Below the pieces are notes generated by a model, which was not told the origin of the DNA, did no database searches, and saw only the letters and a program-made list of their open reading frames with translations. A stretch of DNA of 64,000 nt, taken from NCBI RefSeq assembly GCF_900185615.1, contig NZ_FYAK01000005.1, positions 1 to 64,000 on the forward strand, in the 5' to 3' direction. The stretch is from Photobacterium malacitanum. Lineage in GTDB: Bacteria > Pseudomonadota > Gammaproteobacteria > Enterobacterales > Vibrionaceae. Positions within the stretch are counted from its first letter, which is position 1; the number at the start of each line of letters is the position of its first letter. Positions 9,054 to 22,180 of the stretch are shown one piece after another. A program made the position numbers and the translations under genes.

Positions 9054-11633
9054 GTGACGATAAAAGGCTTAGAAAAACATACTCCTATGATGCAGCAGTT
9101 CCTTCGGATCAAAGCTGAAAACCCTGATACTTTATTGTTTTACCGCATGGGCGATTTCTATGAGATGTTTTTTGATGATGCCAAGCGAGCTTCACAACTA
9201 CTTGATATCTCTCTGACAAAGCGTGGCGCGACCAACGGTGAACCAATTCCGATGGCAGGTATTCCTCACCATGCAGCTGAAGGATATCTGGCTAAATTAG
9301 TTCAGCAAGGGGTATCTGTTGCTATCTGTGAGCAGATTGGTGATCCCGCTACTAGCAAAGGTCCTGTTGAACGTAAAGTTGTGCGTATCATCACACCAGG
9401 AACGGTGAGTGATGAAGCACTACTTAATGAACGTCGCGATAATTTAATTGCGGCAATCTATACTGCCAATAATAAATTTGGCTATGCAACACTTGATATT
9501 ACCTCTGGCCGCTTCATGCTAACCGAGCCAACGACTGAAGAAGAGATGCAGGCAGAACTGCAACGAACGAGCCCTGCGGAATTACTCTACCCTGAAGATT
9601 TCACCTATTTACATTTAGTTGAACCGTTTAAAGGTAAGCGTCGTCGCCCTATTTGGGAATTTGAACTTGAAACTGCGCGCCAACAACTAACCTTACAATT
9701 TGGTACTCGAGACTTAGTCGGATTTGGGGTTGAAAAAGCCAACCTTGGTTTATGTGCTGCTGGCTGTTTAATGCAATATGTCAAAGATACTCAACGTACT
9801 GCGCTACCTCATATTCGTGCGATCACTCTAGATACCCAAGATCATGCGGTTATTTTGGATGCTGCAACACGGCGTAATTTGGAGTTAACCCAAAATTTAG
9901 CGGGCGGCTTTGATAACACCCTAGCATCGGTATTGGATCATACAGCGACTCCAATGGGTAGCCGTTTACTTAAACGTTGGCTGCATCAGCCAATTCGCGA
10001 TCAACAGCAACTGAATGGCCGCTTAAATGCCATTGAAGCGTTTAAAGATAGCGGCATGTTTGTTGATACCGCTATCGTATTACGTCATATGGGCGATCTC
10101 GAACGTATTCTTGCACGACTCGCGTTACGTTCAGCACGCCCGCGTGATTTAGCTCGTATGCGTACCGCGATGCAATATTTGCCAGAACTGGCGCAATTAT
10201 TAGCTGAAATTCCCCAAGATCGCATTACTGAATTAGCCCAGAATGCTGCACCAATGGATGATCTGTGCCAACTACTTGAACACGCTATTATTGAAAATCC
10301 GCCAGTAATTATTCGTGATGGTGGTGTGCTCGCACCGGGATATAATGCTGAGCTCGATGAATGGCGAGATTTAGCCGATGGCGCTAAACAATATTTAACC
10401 GATCTTGAAAATCGTGAACGTGAGCGTCATGACATTGATAGCCTTAAAGTCGGCTTTAATCAGGTTCATGGTTTCTTTATTCAAGTCAGTCGTGGTCAAA
10501 GTCATTTAGTGCCTGAGCACTATATTCGTCGTCAAACCCTAAAAAATGCTGAACGCTATATTATTCCAGAATTAAAAGAGCACGAAGATAAAGTACTCAA
10601 CTCAAAATCAAAAGCGTTAGCGCTTGAGAAAAAACTCTGGGATGAGCTATTTGATCTGTTATTGCCGCATTTAGAACGATTACAACTCGCTGCAAGTGCA
10701 TTATCTGAATTAGATGTTCTGACTAACTTAGCCGAGCGTGCTGATAGCCTAAATTACTGTCGTCCACAATTAACCACTACCACAGGTATTAATATTACTG
10801 CTGGTCGTCACCCCGTGGTTGAGCAAGTGTTAAGTGAACCGTTTATTGCTAACCCAATAGCGTTACACCAAGATCGTCGCATGCTGATCATTACCGGTCC
10901 TAACATGGGTGGTAAATCAACCTATATGCGTCAAACTGCCTTGATAGCATTATTGGCACACGTGGGGTCATTTGTACCAGCGAAAGCTGTAACAATCGGT
11001 CCGCTAGATCGCATCTTTACCCGTATCGGTGCATCTGATGATCTCGCTTCAGGACGTTCAACCTTTATGGTCGAAATGACAGAAACAGCCAATATCCTTC
11101 ATAATGCCACTAAACATAGCTTAGTGTTAATGGATGAAATTGGCCGTGGTACCAGTACTTATGATGGTTTATCTCTGGCGTGGGCAAGTGCTGAATGGCT
11201 AGCAGATAAAATTGCCGCAATGACATTATTTGCCACCCACTACTTTGAGTTAACCGAGCTGCCATTACTGCTCTCTGGATTAGCCAATGTTCATCTAGAT
11301 GCGGTTGAACACGGTGACAATATTGCCTTTATGCATAGCGTTCAAGATGGTGCGGCTAGCAAGTCATACGGTCTAGCCGTTGCAAGTCTTGCTGGCGTAC
11401 CCAAAGCCGTTATCAAGCGTGCTAAAGTTAAGCTTAAGCAGTTAGAGGCACTAGGTCATCAACAAGCTCAACAGCCGGTTGTTGCCGGACAACCACCACG
11501 AGAGGAACATCAGCTAAGCTTGATCCCTGAGCCAAGTGAAGTCGAAGAAGCACTAGCAAATGTTAACCCTGATGAATTAACCCCTCGCCAAGCATTAGAT
11601 GAACTGTATCGCCTTAAAGCGTTAGTACACTAA
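9054..11633 (+). CDS. mutS: DNA mismatch repair protein MutS
   Basis: MutS recognises base mismatches and small loops and recruits MutL. The mismatch-binding Phe-Tyr-Glu motif is at residues 35-37 (GDFYEMF). The ABC-type ATPase Walker [10 protein letters not shown] starts at residue 615 and is followed by the signature STFMVEM and Walker [17 protein letters not shown]. The C-terminal tail holds a likely beta-clamp-binding segment (HQLSL). Using the GTG at 9054 gives 859 aa and places both motifs within one residue of E. coli numbering. An open frame extends upstream to a TTG at 9000, but with no ribosome site. The gene is divergent from pncC and ends at a strong terminator. Confidence 0.96.
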   Translation: MTIKGLEKHTPMMQQFLRIKAENPDTLLFYRMGDFYEMFFDDAKRASQLLDISLTKRGATNGEPIPMAGIPHHAAEGYLAKLVQQGVSVAICEQIGDPATSKGPVERKVVRIITPGTVSDEALLNERRDNLIAAIYTANNKFGYATLDITSGRFMLTEPTTEEEMQAELQRTSPAELLYPEDFTYLHLVEPFKGKRRRPIWEFELETARQQLTLQFGTRDLVGFGVEKANLGLCAAGCLMQYVKDTQRTALPHIRAITLDTQDHAVILDAATRRNLELTQNLAGGFDNTLASVLDHTATPMGSRLLKRWLHQPIRDQQQLNGRLNAIEAFKDSGMFVDTAIVLRHMGDLERILARLALRSARPRDLARMRTAMQYLPELAQLLAEIPQDRITELAQNAAPMDDLCQLLEHAIIENPPVIIRDGGVLAPGYNAELDEWRDLADGAKQYLTDLENRERERHDIDSLKVGFNQVHGFFIQVSRGQSHLVPEHYIRRQTLKNAERYIIPELKEHEDKVLNSKSKALALEKKLWDELFDLLLPHLERLQLAASALSELDVLTNLAERADSLNYCRPQLTTTTGINITAGRHPVVEQVLSEPFIANPIALHQDRRMLIITGPNMGGKSTYMRQTALIALLAHVGSFVPAKAVTIGPLDRIFTRIGASDDLASGRSTFMVEMTETANILHNATKHSLVLMDEIGRGTSTYDGLSLAWASAEWLADKIAAMTLFATHYFELTELPLLLSGLANVHLDAVEHGDNIAFMHSVQDGAASKSYGLAVASLAGVPKAVIKRAKVKLKQLEALGHQQAQQPVVAGQPPREEHQLSLIPEPSEVEEALANVNPDELTPRQALDELYRLKALVH

Positions 11634-11672
11634 TCGCTAACAACACATACTGATACTGCATTTGAAATACAT

Positions 11673-11700
11673 AAAAAAGGACGCTCAAGCGTCCTTTTTA
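11673..11700. terminator. Bidirectional terminator between mutS and rpoS
   Basis: GGACGC-TCAA-GCGTCC is flanked by six A on the left and a T-run on the right, so it can end transcription from both the plus-strand mutS and the minus-strand rpoS. Confidence 0.9.
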
Positions 11701-11758
11701 TTGGTTGTAATATCTGCTCACGTAAAAGTAGATTAAAAAAGACCGTGCGCATTGATAT

Positions 11759-12754
11759 TCAACATACTTCTTGGTTAAATAAGGATTCAATACTTAACCC
11801 TTGGTGGGTTAGCATGTCGCGTAAACGACGTAAACCTTCGACTTGAATCTGGCGAACACGCTCACGGGTTAAGCCAATTTCTCGCCCCACATCTTCTAAT
11901 GTTGATGCTTCATAGCCCAATAAGCCAAATCGACGCGCCAATACTTCACGCTGCTTTGGATTCAGTTCTTGCAGCCAATGTACTATCGAATTCTTAATAT
12001 CATCATCTTGAGTCGATGTTTCAGGACTGCCGCCTTTTTCATCCGGAATAATGTCTAATAGTGCTTTATCAGAATCACCACCGATAGGATTATCAACCGA
12101 ACTCACTCGTTCATTAAGACGCAGCATACGGTTAACATCATCAACCGATTTTTCAAGTTGCAGTGCGATATCTTCTGCCGTTGGCTCATGATCGAGCTTT
12201 TGCGCTAATTCACGTGCCGTACGTAAATAGACATTAAGCTCTTTCACTACGTGGATAGGTAAACGAATGGTACGGGTTTGGTTCATGATTGCCCGTTCAA
12301 TAGTTTGACGGATCCACCACGTTGCGTAAGTTGAAAAACGAAAACCTCGTTCTGGGTCAAACTTCTCAACCGCACGAATCAGCCCAAGGTTACCTTCTTC
12401 AACTAGATCAAGTAACGCTAACCCACGATTACTGTAGCGACGTGATATTTTCACCACTAAACGAAGATTACTTTCAATCATTCGTTTTCGTGATACTTCA
12501 TCACCACGCAGTGCACGGCGGGCATACAACACTTCTTCTTCAGCTGTAAGCAAAGGAGAAAATCCAATTTCACCTAAATAAAGTTGTGTTGCATCAAGCG
12601 CTTTAGCGTTGGTCTCATATTTGGAGATATCAACATCTTCACTCGATGTTGACGTATCAGAATTATTATCAGTTGGCATCACTAAGCTGTTAAGCTCAAT
12701 GCTGTCATCTAATGTCAATGATTCAAGTTTTTTGGCTGTGCTGCTTCTACTCAT
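11759..12754 (-). CDS. rpoS: RNA polymerase sigma factor RpoS (sigma 38)
   Basis: RpoS directs the general stress and stationary-phase response. The 331-aa protein shows region 1.2 ([16 protein letters not shown]), region 2 ([38 protein letters not shown]), region 3, and region 4 helix-turn-helix ([20 protein letters not shown]). The start is the ATG at 12754, four bases after GGGAGG; the longer frame adds ten codons at a TTG. It follows nlpD, within which the main rpoS promoter lies in E. coli. The same location is likely here but was not identified. Confidence 0.97.
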   Translation of the reverse strand: MSRSSTAKKLESLTLDDSIELNSLVMPTDNNSDTSTSSEDVDISKYETNAKALDATQLYLGEIGFSPLLTAEEEVLYARRALRGDEVSRKRMIESNLRLVVKISRRYSNRGLALLDLVEEGNLGLIRAVEKFDPERGFRFSTYATWWIRQTIERAIMNQTRTIRLPIHVVKELNVYLRTARELAQKLDHEPTAEDIALQLEKSVDDVNRMLRLNERVSSVDNPIGGDSDKALLDIIPDEKGGSPETSTQDDDIKNSIVHWLQELNPKQREVLARRFGLLGYEASTLEDVGREIGLTRERVRQIQVEGLRRLRDMLTHQGLSIESLFNQEVC

Positions 12755-12843
12755 AGCGCCTCCCAGATGGCGAGTTAAAGACATTACAACGTCATGATGT
12801 CATTTCTAATTTGTACGTTTCTCTCTATTTTTGTTATGGCTTG

Positions 12844-13794
12844 CTACTTGGGAAGAAAGCGCATTGGATCAACTGACTTACCTTTATAACGAATCTCAAA
12901 GTGCAATCTAACACTTGATGCACCCGAACTACCCATAGTAGCTATTTCCTGGCCAGCTTTAACTGACTGCTGTTCTTTGACTAATATTTTGTCGTTGTGG
13001 GCATAAGCACTGAGATAATCTTCACTATGCTTAATGATCACTAAGTTACCGTATCCTCGTAATGCATCGCCGGCGTATACCACTTTACCTGCGGCTGTGG
13101 CTCGAATTGGTGTACCGCGAGCGGCAGTAATATCGATACCTTTGTTGCCATTATCTGCACTAGAGAACCCTGCAATAACTTTTCCTTTTACAGGCCAAGC
13201 CCAGCCTGAACTTGAAACTTGTACTGTCGGTTTAACAACTGGCTTGGGTGTTACTGGTTTAGCTACCGGTTTGGTTGTTACCGGCTTAGTTGTTACAGGT
13301 TTGTTAACTTTTGAATTTCCAGAGTACTCTTTTGCTTTCGGCTTCGCAACAGGTTTATTGGTTGTTTTTTGCACAACCGGTTTAGCCACAACAGGTTTAG
13401 CCACAGTATGGGTCACCGTTGGAGCTGTCGATGGCACAGCCAGTGGCGTTACAACCACGTTACTATTCCGTGAAGCTGTCGCTGTATGGCTGTCTGCAAC
13501 TGGAATCGCTAACTTTTGTCCAGGATAAATTGTATAAGGGCGAGGTAAGCGGTTGAGTTTGACGATATCTTTTACATCGCGATCAGTCATATAAGAGATA
13601 AAATATAACGTATCGCCCTTTTGAACGGTGTAATAACGTCCATGAAAGCTACCGCGCTGTAATTGTGAATAATCTTTAGCAAGATTTGAAACAGGAGCAG
13701 GCGTATGACTACTACATGCCGACAGCAGAGCAACACAGCTTACTGCTAGCAAAGAAGGTTGAATTATTTTTTTTATCATACGTTCAATACTCAT
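12844..13794 (-). CDS. nlpD: Murein hydrolase activator lipoprotein NlpD
   Basis: An outer-membrane lipoprotein that activates the cell-separation amidase AmiC. A lipoprotein signal ends at LLSAC with Cys27 as the lipidation site. A LysM peptidoglycan-binding domain (YTVQKGDTLYFISY ... IYPGQKLAIPV) covers about residues 54-98. A long Pro/Lys/Val/Thr-rich linker with repeated KPV units spans about 130-195, and a C-terminal LytM (M23) domain fills 200-316. The first zinc-ligand position of active M23 enzymes (HxGxD) is NKGID here, so the domain should be catalytically dead, as known for NlpD. It begins three bases after the pcm stop codon. Confidence 0.95.
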   Translation of the reverse strand: MSIERMIKKIIQPSLLAVSCVALLSACSSHTPAPVSNLAKDYSQLQRGSFHGRYYTVQKGDTLYFISYMTDRDVKDIVKLNRLPRPYTIYPGQKLAIPVADSHTATASRNSNVVVTPLAVPSTAPTVTHTVAKPVVAKPVVQKTTNKPVAKPKAKEYSGNSKVNKPVTTKPVTTKPVAKPVTPKPVVKPTVQVSSSGWAWPVKGKVIAGFSSADNGNKGIDITAARGTPIRATAAGKVVYAGDALRGYGNLVIIKHSEDYLSAYAHNDKILVKEQQSVKAGQEIATMGSSGASSVRLHFEIRYKGKSVDPMRFLPK

Positions 13795-13797
13795 GGT

Positions 13798-14427
13798 TTA
13801 CGCCAAATCTCCAGCCACTAACGGCACAAATTTAACCGGTTCGATATCCGTTTCAATAAACTGCTCGCCACTGCGAACAATCAATCTTAACACTTGTTCA
13901 GAATAACCTACGGGTAATATCAAGCGACCGCCATCGGCAAGTTGATCTTTTAGGCTCTGGGGAACCTCACTTGGCGCGGCGGTGACAATAATAGCATCAA
14001 ATGGGCCTTTACTTTCCCAGCCCAGCCATCCATCACCATGTTTGGTTGAAATATTATACAATTCTAACTGCTTAAAGCGTCGTTTTGCTTGCCATTGCAG
14101 GCCTTTAATCCGTTCTACAGAATAAACATGATCAACTAATTGTGCCAATACTGATGCTTGATAACCAGAACCGGTACCAATTTCTAGCACTGATGATTGC
14201 GGTGTCAGTGCTAATAGCGACGTCATTTTAGCAACGATATAAGGCTGTGAAATTGTCTGACCACTACCAATAGGCAGCGCATTATTCTCATACGCTTGAT
14301 AAGAAAATGCTTCGTCGACAAAAAATTCACGTGGTATTGCAGCAATCGCGCGCAACACCCGTTGATCAGTAATGCCTCTTTGGGTTAATAGTGCAATTAA
14401 ATTATCAACTTGTCTCTGATAACGCAT
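13798..14427 (-). CDS. pcm: Protein-L-isoaspartate O-methyltransferase
   Basis: Pcm uses S-adenosylmethionine to methylate isoaspartyl residues and so repairs aged proteins. The 209-aa product has the SAM-binding motif [16 protein letters not shown] and the family motifs [16 protein letters not shown] and FDAIIVTAA. It starts two bases after surE and is followed three bases later by nlpD, forming the conserved surE-pcm-nlpD-rpoS stationary-phase survival operon. Confidence 0.97.
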   Translation of the reverse strand: MRYQRQVDNLIALLTQRGITDQRVLRAIAAIPREFFVDEAFSYQAYENNALPIGSGQTISQPYIVAKMTSLLALTPQSSVLEIGTGSGYQASVLAQLVDHVYSVERIKGLQWQAKRRFKQLELYNISTKHGDGWLGWESKGPFDAIIVTAAPSEVPQSLKDQLADGGRLILPVGYSEQVLRLIVRSGEQFIETDIEPVKFVPLVAGDLA

Positions 14428-14429
14428 AG

Positions 14430-15182
14430 TTATCGGATCTCCACAACATGCATCCAGCTTTCTAACCCAGCTATGGCATCATGCGCAGTCAGGTCGACTT
14501 GCAACGGAGTGATCGATACTTCTCCGTGCTCAATCGCAAAAAAATCGGTTCCAGCAGCCGCATCTTGTGTTTCACCAGGAGGACCTAACCAATACAAGGG
14601 ATTACCACGAGGATCAGTTTTTTTGATCATACTGACAGCACGATGTCGAGCACCTAAACGGGTTATTTTCCACCCCTTTAATTGCTCAAACGGCACATCG
14701 GGAACATTAACATTAATTATTTTTTGAGTCGCTAATGGTTGGTTGATCATTTTTTCAATCAACACTTTTACCACTTGAGCGGCGGTGTCAAAGTGGTTAT
14801 CGCCCACTAATGATACCGCAATCGCTGGTACACCTAAAAAGTAGCCTTCAGTCGCTGCAGCAACAGTGCCTGAATACAACACATCATCACCGAGATTGGC
14901 ACCATGGTTAATACCAGTGACAACAATATCTGGTCGCTCATTCAACCACTCAGTCAGTGCAAAATGAACACAATCAACCGGTGTACCTTGCACTGCAACC
15001 TTGTTTTTACTTTGCTGACGAATACGTAGTGGATAATCAATCGTTAATGAATTGGATGCGCCTGAACGATTACGATCAGGCGCCACTACCGTTACCTCAC
15101 CCAAGTCAGCTAAAACATGGGCTAAGGTATTTATTCCTTCAGCAAAAATACCATCATCATTGCTGATCAGTATTCTCATCAT
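14430..15182 (-). CDS. surE: 5'/3'-nucleotidase SurE
   Basis: SurE is a divalent-metal-dependent nucleotide and short-polyphosphate phosphatase linked to stationary-phase survival. The metal-binding SNDDG motif is at the N-terminus (Asp9-Asp10). Further family motifs are [21 protein letters not shown]-type GTPVDCV, and [21 protein letters not shown]. The product is 250 aa. Two adjacent ATG codons exist; GAAGG upstream fits the first. The start overlaps the end of truD by 26 bases, implying translational coupling. Confidence 0.97.
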   Translation of the reverse strand: MMRILISNDDGIFAEGINTLAHVLADLGEVTVVAPDRNRSGASNSLTIDYPLRIRQQSKNKVAVQGTPVDCVHFALTEWLNERPDIVVTGINHGANLGDDVLYSGTVAAATEGYFLGVPAIAVSLVGDNHFDTAAQVVKVLIEKMINQPLATQKIINVNVPDVPFEQLKGWKITRLGARHRAVSMIKKTDPRGNPLYWLGPPGETQDAAAGTDFFAIEHGEVSITPLQVDLTAHDAIAGLESWMHVVEIR

Positions 15183-16242
15183 TCATACCTTCTGATTCTA
15201 GCGGCATGATCAACTCACGCACAACCGCAGTCGCAAAACTACCAGCAGGTAAAGCAAAAGAAAGGATCACACCGTTATCATCAAACTGCCATTGCATATT
15301 CTGCGGCAATAATAATAATGGGCGGCGATCATGACGCATACGATTATCACGAACAAGTGCCACTAATGCTGGTTCTTGCTCCACAATCGCCAATTCAAAT
15401 GCTTGTGCATCTGCTGTTGTCGGTAAAGCATTATCGCCCAATAATGGACCTGTAATTGCCACTTCAGCTTGCATTACTTGCTGCTGTAATTCAGGTGTCA
15501 TTGTTTCTGCAATAAACGTACGCTCATCACCTGCTGCTTGTAGACAGTCACCTACCATGATTTCACGGGTGAGGTTTTGTTCGATACGCGCTGACAATAC
15601 TTGGTTAAACATCCATGAGCGTGCAGCAGATAAGTAAAAACTACGTTTACTCTTATCACGTACACGGAACTCGTTATTGCCCCAAGCGCGCGCTTTAATG
15701 ACGTTATTACCACCATGACCAAAACGTTGCTCACCAAAATAGTTAGCCACACCTTGTTGCTTAACAAGCTCTAAACGTTCAGCTAATGCTTGCGGCTGAT
15801 CTAAATCAGTTAAGCGCAATTGGAACCAGTTACCTTGTAGATCACCTGGACGTAATTTTTTGTCATGGCGAGTCATCTCAAGTACTTCAATCCCAGGATG
15901 CTCAGCTTCAAACTGGCTTAGATCTGGATCGGCTTTACCCGGCAAATGAACACTGATCCACTGCTCGGTTACAGCATGGCGATCTTTAAGGCCAGCCCAG
16001 CTAACATCACGTGATTTCACACCACACGCTTTGGCTAATTCATTAACGACGTATTTCGTATTTTCGCCAGTTTTACGAATTTTAACCATCAAGTGCTCAC
16101 CAGCACCACTAAAGCTAAAACCTAACTGCTCGTTAACGATAAAATCTTGTGGGTTTGCCTTAATACTTCCTTGGCAAGTTGGTTGATCATGCAACCACTT
16201 AAAACAATCCATTACGTTAGCTGAGGTGTTATTTGTCGACAT
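15157..16242 (-). CDS. truD: tRNA pseudouridine(13) synthase TruD
   Basis: TruD converts U13 of tRNA-Glu to pseudouridine. The catalytic Asp lies in [13 protein letters not shown] (Asp87 with this start). Other family segments include [14 protein letters not shown] and the C-terminal [11 protein letters not shown]. The length is 361 aa. A second ATG at 16212 would give 351 aa, closer to the E. coli protein. Neither start has a strong ribosome site, so the N-terminus is uncertain. The gene follows ispF by seven bases. Confidence 0.95.
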   Translation of the reverse strand: MSTNNTSANVMDCFKWLHDQPTCQGSIKANPQDFIVNEQLGFSFSGAGEHLMVKIRKTGENTKYVVNELAKACGVKSRDVSWAGLKDRHAVTEQWISVHLPGKADPDLSQFEAEHPGIEVLEMTRHDKKLRPGDLQGNWFQLRLTDLDQPQALAERLELVKQQGVANYFGEQRFGHGGNNVIKARAWGNNEFRVRDKSKRSFYLSAARSWMFNQVLSARIEQNLTREIMVGDCLQAAGDERTFIAETMTPELQQQVMQAEVAITGPLLGDNALPTTADAQAFELAIVEQEPALVALVRDNRMRHDRRPLLLLPQNMQWQFDDNGVILSFALPAGSFATAVVRELIMPLESEGMNDENTDQQ

Positions 16243-16249
16243 GGTGGGG

Positions 16250-16723
16250 TTATACCTTTTTAATTAAAACAACGGCTTCACAAGCAATACCTTCTTTGCG
16301 CCCGGTAAAACCTAAACGTTCAGACGTGGTTGCTTTAACATTAACATTGGTAATATCGGTGTCGAGATCCTCGGCAATAGCTTGGCACATAGCTTCAATA
16401 TGCGGTGCCATCTTAGGTGCTTGAGCAATTATCGTAACATCAACATTCCCAAGACAATAACCTGCAGCTTTGACTTTATTATAAACATCACGCAGCAAGA
16501 AGCGGCTATCCGCACCCGCCCACTCGGCGTCAGTATCAGGAAAATGACGGCCAATATCACCAGCGCCAATCGCACCTAATAGCGCATCGCAAACTGCATG
16601 CAAAGCAACATCACCATCTGAATGGGCGATTAATCCTTGCTCATAAGGAACCGCAACACCACCAATAATAACCGGACCGGCGCCACCAAATTTATGCACA
16701 TCAAACCCATGACCAATACGCAT
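16250..16723 (-). CDS. ispF: 2-C-methyl-D-erythritol 2,4-cyclodiphosphate synthase
   Basis: IspF cyclises CDP-methylerythritol phosphate in the non-mevalonate isoprenoid pathway. The 157-aa protein starts [12 protein letters not shown], whose Asp8 and His10 are metal ligands in the family. It continues with [21 protein letters not shown], the signature region with the third ligand His, and [12 protein letters not shown]. Its start shares one base with the ispD stop, so the pair is translationally coupled. Confidence 0.97.
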   Translation of the reverse strand: MRIGHGFDVHKFGGAGPVIIGGVAVPYEQGLIAHSDGDVALHAVCDALLGAIGAGDIGRHFPDTDAEWAGADSRFLLRDVYNKVKAAGYCLGNVDVTIIAQAPKMAPHIEAMCQAIAEDLDTDITNVNVKATTSERLGFTGRKEGIACEAVVLIKKV

Positions 16724-17430
16724 TAAGGTTGTTCCTTTAATAAAAGTTGTAAATAAAACTCAGCCAAGGCTAAATCTTCGGGCTGAGTCACTTTGAGATT
16801 ATCACTGCGTCCGGTAACGAGCAGTGGCGTATAACCACAAAACTCTAATGCCGAGGCTTCATCGGTTATGGTTGCGCCTTGCGCTAATGCCGAGGTTAAT
16901 GATTGACGTAATAATCCGACGCGAAACATTTGTGGTGTCAGCGCATGCCATAAGTTGTCACGATCTACCGTATGGCTAATCTGAGGCGCTGAATGATGAC
17001 GTCCACGCTTCATGGTATCACGTACTGGCGCGGCTAAAATTGCACCGCAATCACTGCTGATCGCCGCAGTGATCAATGCCCGTAGATCAGTTTGCCGTAC
17101 ACAAGGACGCGCCGCATCATGCACTAATACCCATGCATTATCATTATCAATCGCAGCTAAGCCCGCAAACACTGAATCAGCCCGTTCTGCGCCACCATCA
17201 ACCACAGTGATTCGTGGATCATTGGCTAACCCTAGTTGTGGAAAATAAGGGTCATCAGCACTGATGGCAATCACGACTCGCGTAATTTCCGTTAAGCTTA
17301 ATAACCGATCCACGGTATGTTCTAAAATCGTTTTACCTGCAATATGAAGGTATTGCTTAGGACGATCAGCCGCCATGCGACTACCGACGCCAGCCGCTGG
17401 TACTACGGCAATAAATTCTTCAGTCATCAT
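16723..17430 (-). CDS. ispD: 2-C-methyl-D-erythritol 4-phosphate cytidylyltransferase
   Basis: IspD makes CDP-methylerythritol from MEP and CTP, two steps before IspF. The nucleotide-binding motif [19 protein letters not shown] is at residues 10-28, and [11 protein letters not shown] near 105 is also typical. The protein is 235 aa. It sits 34 bases after ftsB in the conserved ftsB-ispD-ispF-truD-surE order. Confidence 0.97.
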   Translation of the reverse strand: MMTEEFIAVVPAAGVGSRMAADRPKQYLHIAGKTILEHTVDRLLSLTEITRVVIAISADDPYFPQLGLANDPRITVVDGGAERADSVFAGLAAIDNDNAWVLVHDAARPCVRQTDLRALITAAISSDCGAILAAPVRDTMKRGRHHSAPQISHTVDRDNLWHALTPQMFRVGLLRQSLTSALAQGATITDEASALEFCGYTPLLVTGRSDNLKVTQPEDLALAEFYLQLLLKEQP

Positions 17431-17464
17431 TAGACTTATTACTCACAACAGAAAACGCGACCAA

Positions 17465-17743
17465 TTAATTATTATCACCCAAAATACGAACAAAGGTTTC
17501 ACCGGGCTTGATTAAGCCTAAATCATTACGCGCACGTTCTTCTACTGCTTCTTTACCACCATGAAGATCTTTAATTTCTGCGTACATTTGTTGGTTTCGT
17601 TGTTGTAATTCAGTGTTTGCCGCTTGTTGAAGGGCAACACTTTCTTTTACGGCGGTATATTCATTCATACCGTTTTTACCATCCCAAAAATCGTACTGCA
17701 GCCATGCTAAAACCACTAGCAAGATAATGATAAACAGACGCAT
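17465..17743 (-). CDS. ftsB: Cell division protein FtsB
   Basis: A 92-aa bitopic inner-membrane divisome protein that forms a complex with FtsL and FtsQ. One transmembrane segment (IIILLVVLAWLQYDFW, about residues 5-20) is followed by a periplasmic coiled coil (about 28-62) and the conserved ERARNDLGLIKPGETFVRI end. It is upstream of ispD as in E. coli. Confidence 0.95.
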   Translation of the reverse strand: MRLFIIILLVVLAWLQYDFWDGKNGMNEYTAVKESVALQQAANTELQQRNQQMYAEIKDLHGGKEAVEERARNDLGLIKPGETFVRILGDNN

Positions 17744-18050
17744 GGTTCCCCTTTAAAATCAGCGCAAATGTTAATGTCAACAATATACATTCCAATCAAC
17801 CACTCGGTGAATGATTGGAATAGATGCTGCAGCAACTGTAATAATCCCATAATCGGCTTATTGTGACCACTATTATGGCTATTGAGTTGTTCTAGTGCTA
17901 GCTGGGTGTCATTTTTGCTGATAAATCAACCAAAAATCATTTATTAAGCGATATTTGTAGCACAGTCATTTTTTTACTTAAAAAAAAACCGCCTCCTAAG
18001 AGACGGTTTTATTCAGGCTAATTGAGCAAGCTCAATAATAAGCTTAAAAA
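17744..18050. other. eno-ftsB intergenic region
   Basis: No gene is seen. It holds the eno terminator (17979-18010) and a 9-bp perfect inverted repeat (17790-17798 with 17812-17820, TTCCAATCA/TGATTGGAA) about 45 bases upstream of ftsB, which may be an operator or a leader hairpin. Confidence 0.5.
17979..18010 (-). terminator. Rho-independent terminator after eno
   Basis: On the minus strand a stem CCGTCTC/GAGGCGG (G-T pair tolerated) with TTAG loop is followed by nine T. It lies 40 bases after the eno stop. Confidence 0.85.
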
Positions 18051-19370
<1,320 letters not shown>

Positions 19371-19435
19371 TTATCTTCAAATTAAAAGCTAAATAAAATA
19401 GCTGCAGCGATTACTGCTACAGCTATCAGTAATCC

Positions 19436-21145
<1,710 letters not shown>

Positions 21146-21298
21146 TTATCGCCACAACGTGAAAACTATCACACCCCCCTAAGATTTTTTTTGTCTCAAA
21201 TCAAGGAAGTGATTTACGCCTAATTTTCACCCCATTTCGCTGCTTTTGACCACTAAGTTTTCATGCATTTATAGCATAACTATTTCCAATGGGAATAG

Positions 21299-22108
21299 TT
21301 ATTTTTTGCATTCATACTGCTTTACTCTATTCCACTCAAGATCTAGCTCAGTTAGTGAACATTGCTCTAAAGACTTACCTTGTTGTAGCACATTTTTTTC
21401 TACTTGGCGAAACCGTCGCTCAAATTTTTTATTGGCTTGTTGAAGTGCATGTTCAGGCTTTACATCAAGATGACGGCTTAAATTTACCACTGAAAACAGT
21501 AAATCTCCCATTTCTTCTGTGATCTTATGCTGCTGTTGCGGCGTTTGAATCACCTCAGCCATCACTTCATCCAACTCTTCTTGTACTTTCTCAACCACAG
21601 GACCTAAACTGTCCCAATCAAAACCTTGACTAGCACAACGCTGCTGAATTTTATTGGCTCGCGTCAGGGCGGGTAACGCCAACGGAATATTGGCAAGTAA
21701 ACTCTCGTCTTGTGCCTTTTCAGCGCGCTCTTTGGCTTTTTCTGCTTCCCAGTTTTGCTTTACTGCTGTTTCATCAGCAAATTCAGCCTCACCAAAAACA
21801 TGGGGATGACGACGAGTGAGTTTGTCACTAATACCAGCAACCACATCATTAAAATCAAACAAGCCTTGCTCTTGGGCTAATTGGCTATAAAACACCACTT
21901 GAAATAATAAGTCGCCAAGCTCTTCCTTAACATCGCCCCAGTTTTTTTGCTCTATCGCATCCGCTACTTCATAGGCTTCTTCAATGGTGTAAGGAACGAT
22001 TGAATCAAAGTTTTGTTTTAAATCCCATGGGCAACCTTGTTGAGGATCGCGCAACTGGGCCATGATTTTTAATAAACTATCGATATCAACGGCTGTGTTG
22101 TTGGTCAT
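21299..22108 (-). CDS. mazG: Nucleoside triphosphate pyrophosphohydrolase MazG
   Basis: MazG hydrolyses (d)NTPs to monophosphates and pyrophosphate and in E. coli lowers ppGpp. The 269-aa protein has two MazG repeats. The N-terminal one holds CPWDLKQNFDSIVPYTIEEAYEV and the EExxE-type metal motif KEELGDLLFQVVF; the C-terminal one repeats EEMGDLLFSVVNL. It follows relA and is separated from it by a terminator, so it may be partly independent. Confidence 0.95.
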   Translation of the reverse strand: MTNNTAVDIDSLLKIMAQLRDPQQGCPWDLKQNFDSIVPYTIEEAYEVADAIEQKNWGDVKEELGDLLFQVVFYSQLAQEQGLFDFNDVVAGISDKLTRRHPHVFGEAEFADETAVKQNWEAEKAKERAEKAQDESLLANIPLALPALTRANKIQQRCASQGFDWDSLGPVVEKVQEELDEVMAEVIQTPQQQHKITEEMGDLLFSVVNLSRHLDVKPEHALQQANKKFERRFRQVEKNVLQQGKSLEQCSLTELDLEWNRVKQYECKK

Positions 22109-22125
22109 TATTGTCTTCCTTATGT

Positions 22126-22155
22126 AAAAAAATAGGTAGCCGAAGCTACCTATTT
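22126..22155 (-). terminator. Terminator between relA and mazG
   Basis: On the minus strand AAATAGGTAGC-TTCG-GCTACCTATTT is followed by a T-run. The UUCG-type tetraloop and 11-bp stem make it strong. Confidence 0.88.
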
Positions 22156-22180
22156 CTGTGGTTGATGTGGTCTATCATCG

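Noticed and set aside
13034..13528. 164-codon plus-strand frame rich in Thr, Gly and Leu
   Set aside because: It is the antisense of the repetitive NlpD linker; its low-complexity repeats mirror the KPV codons.
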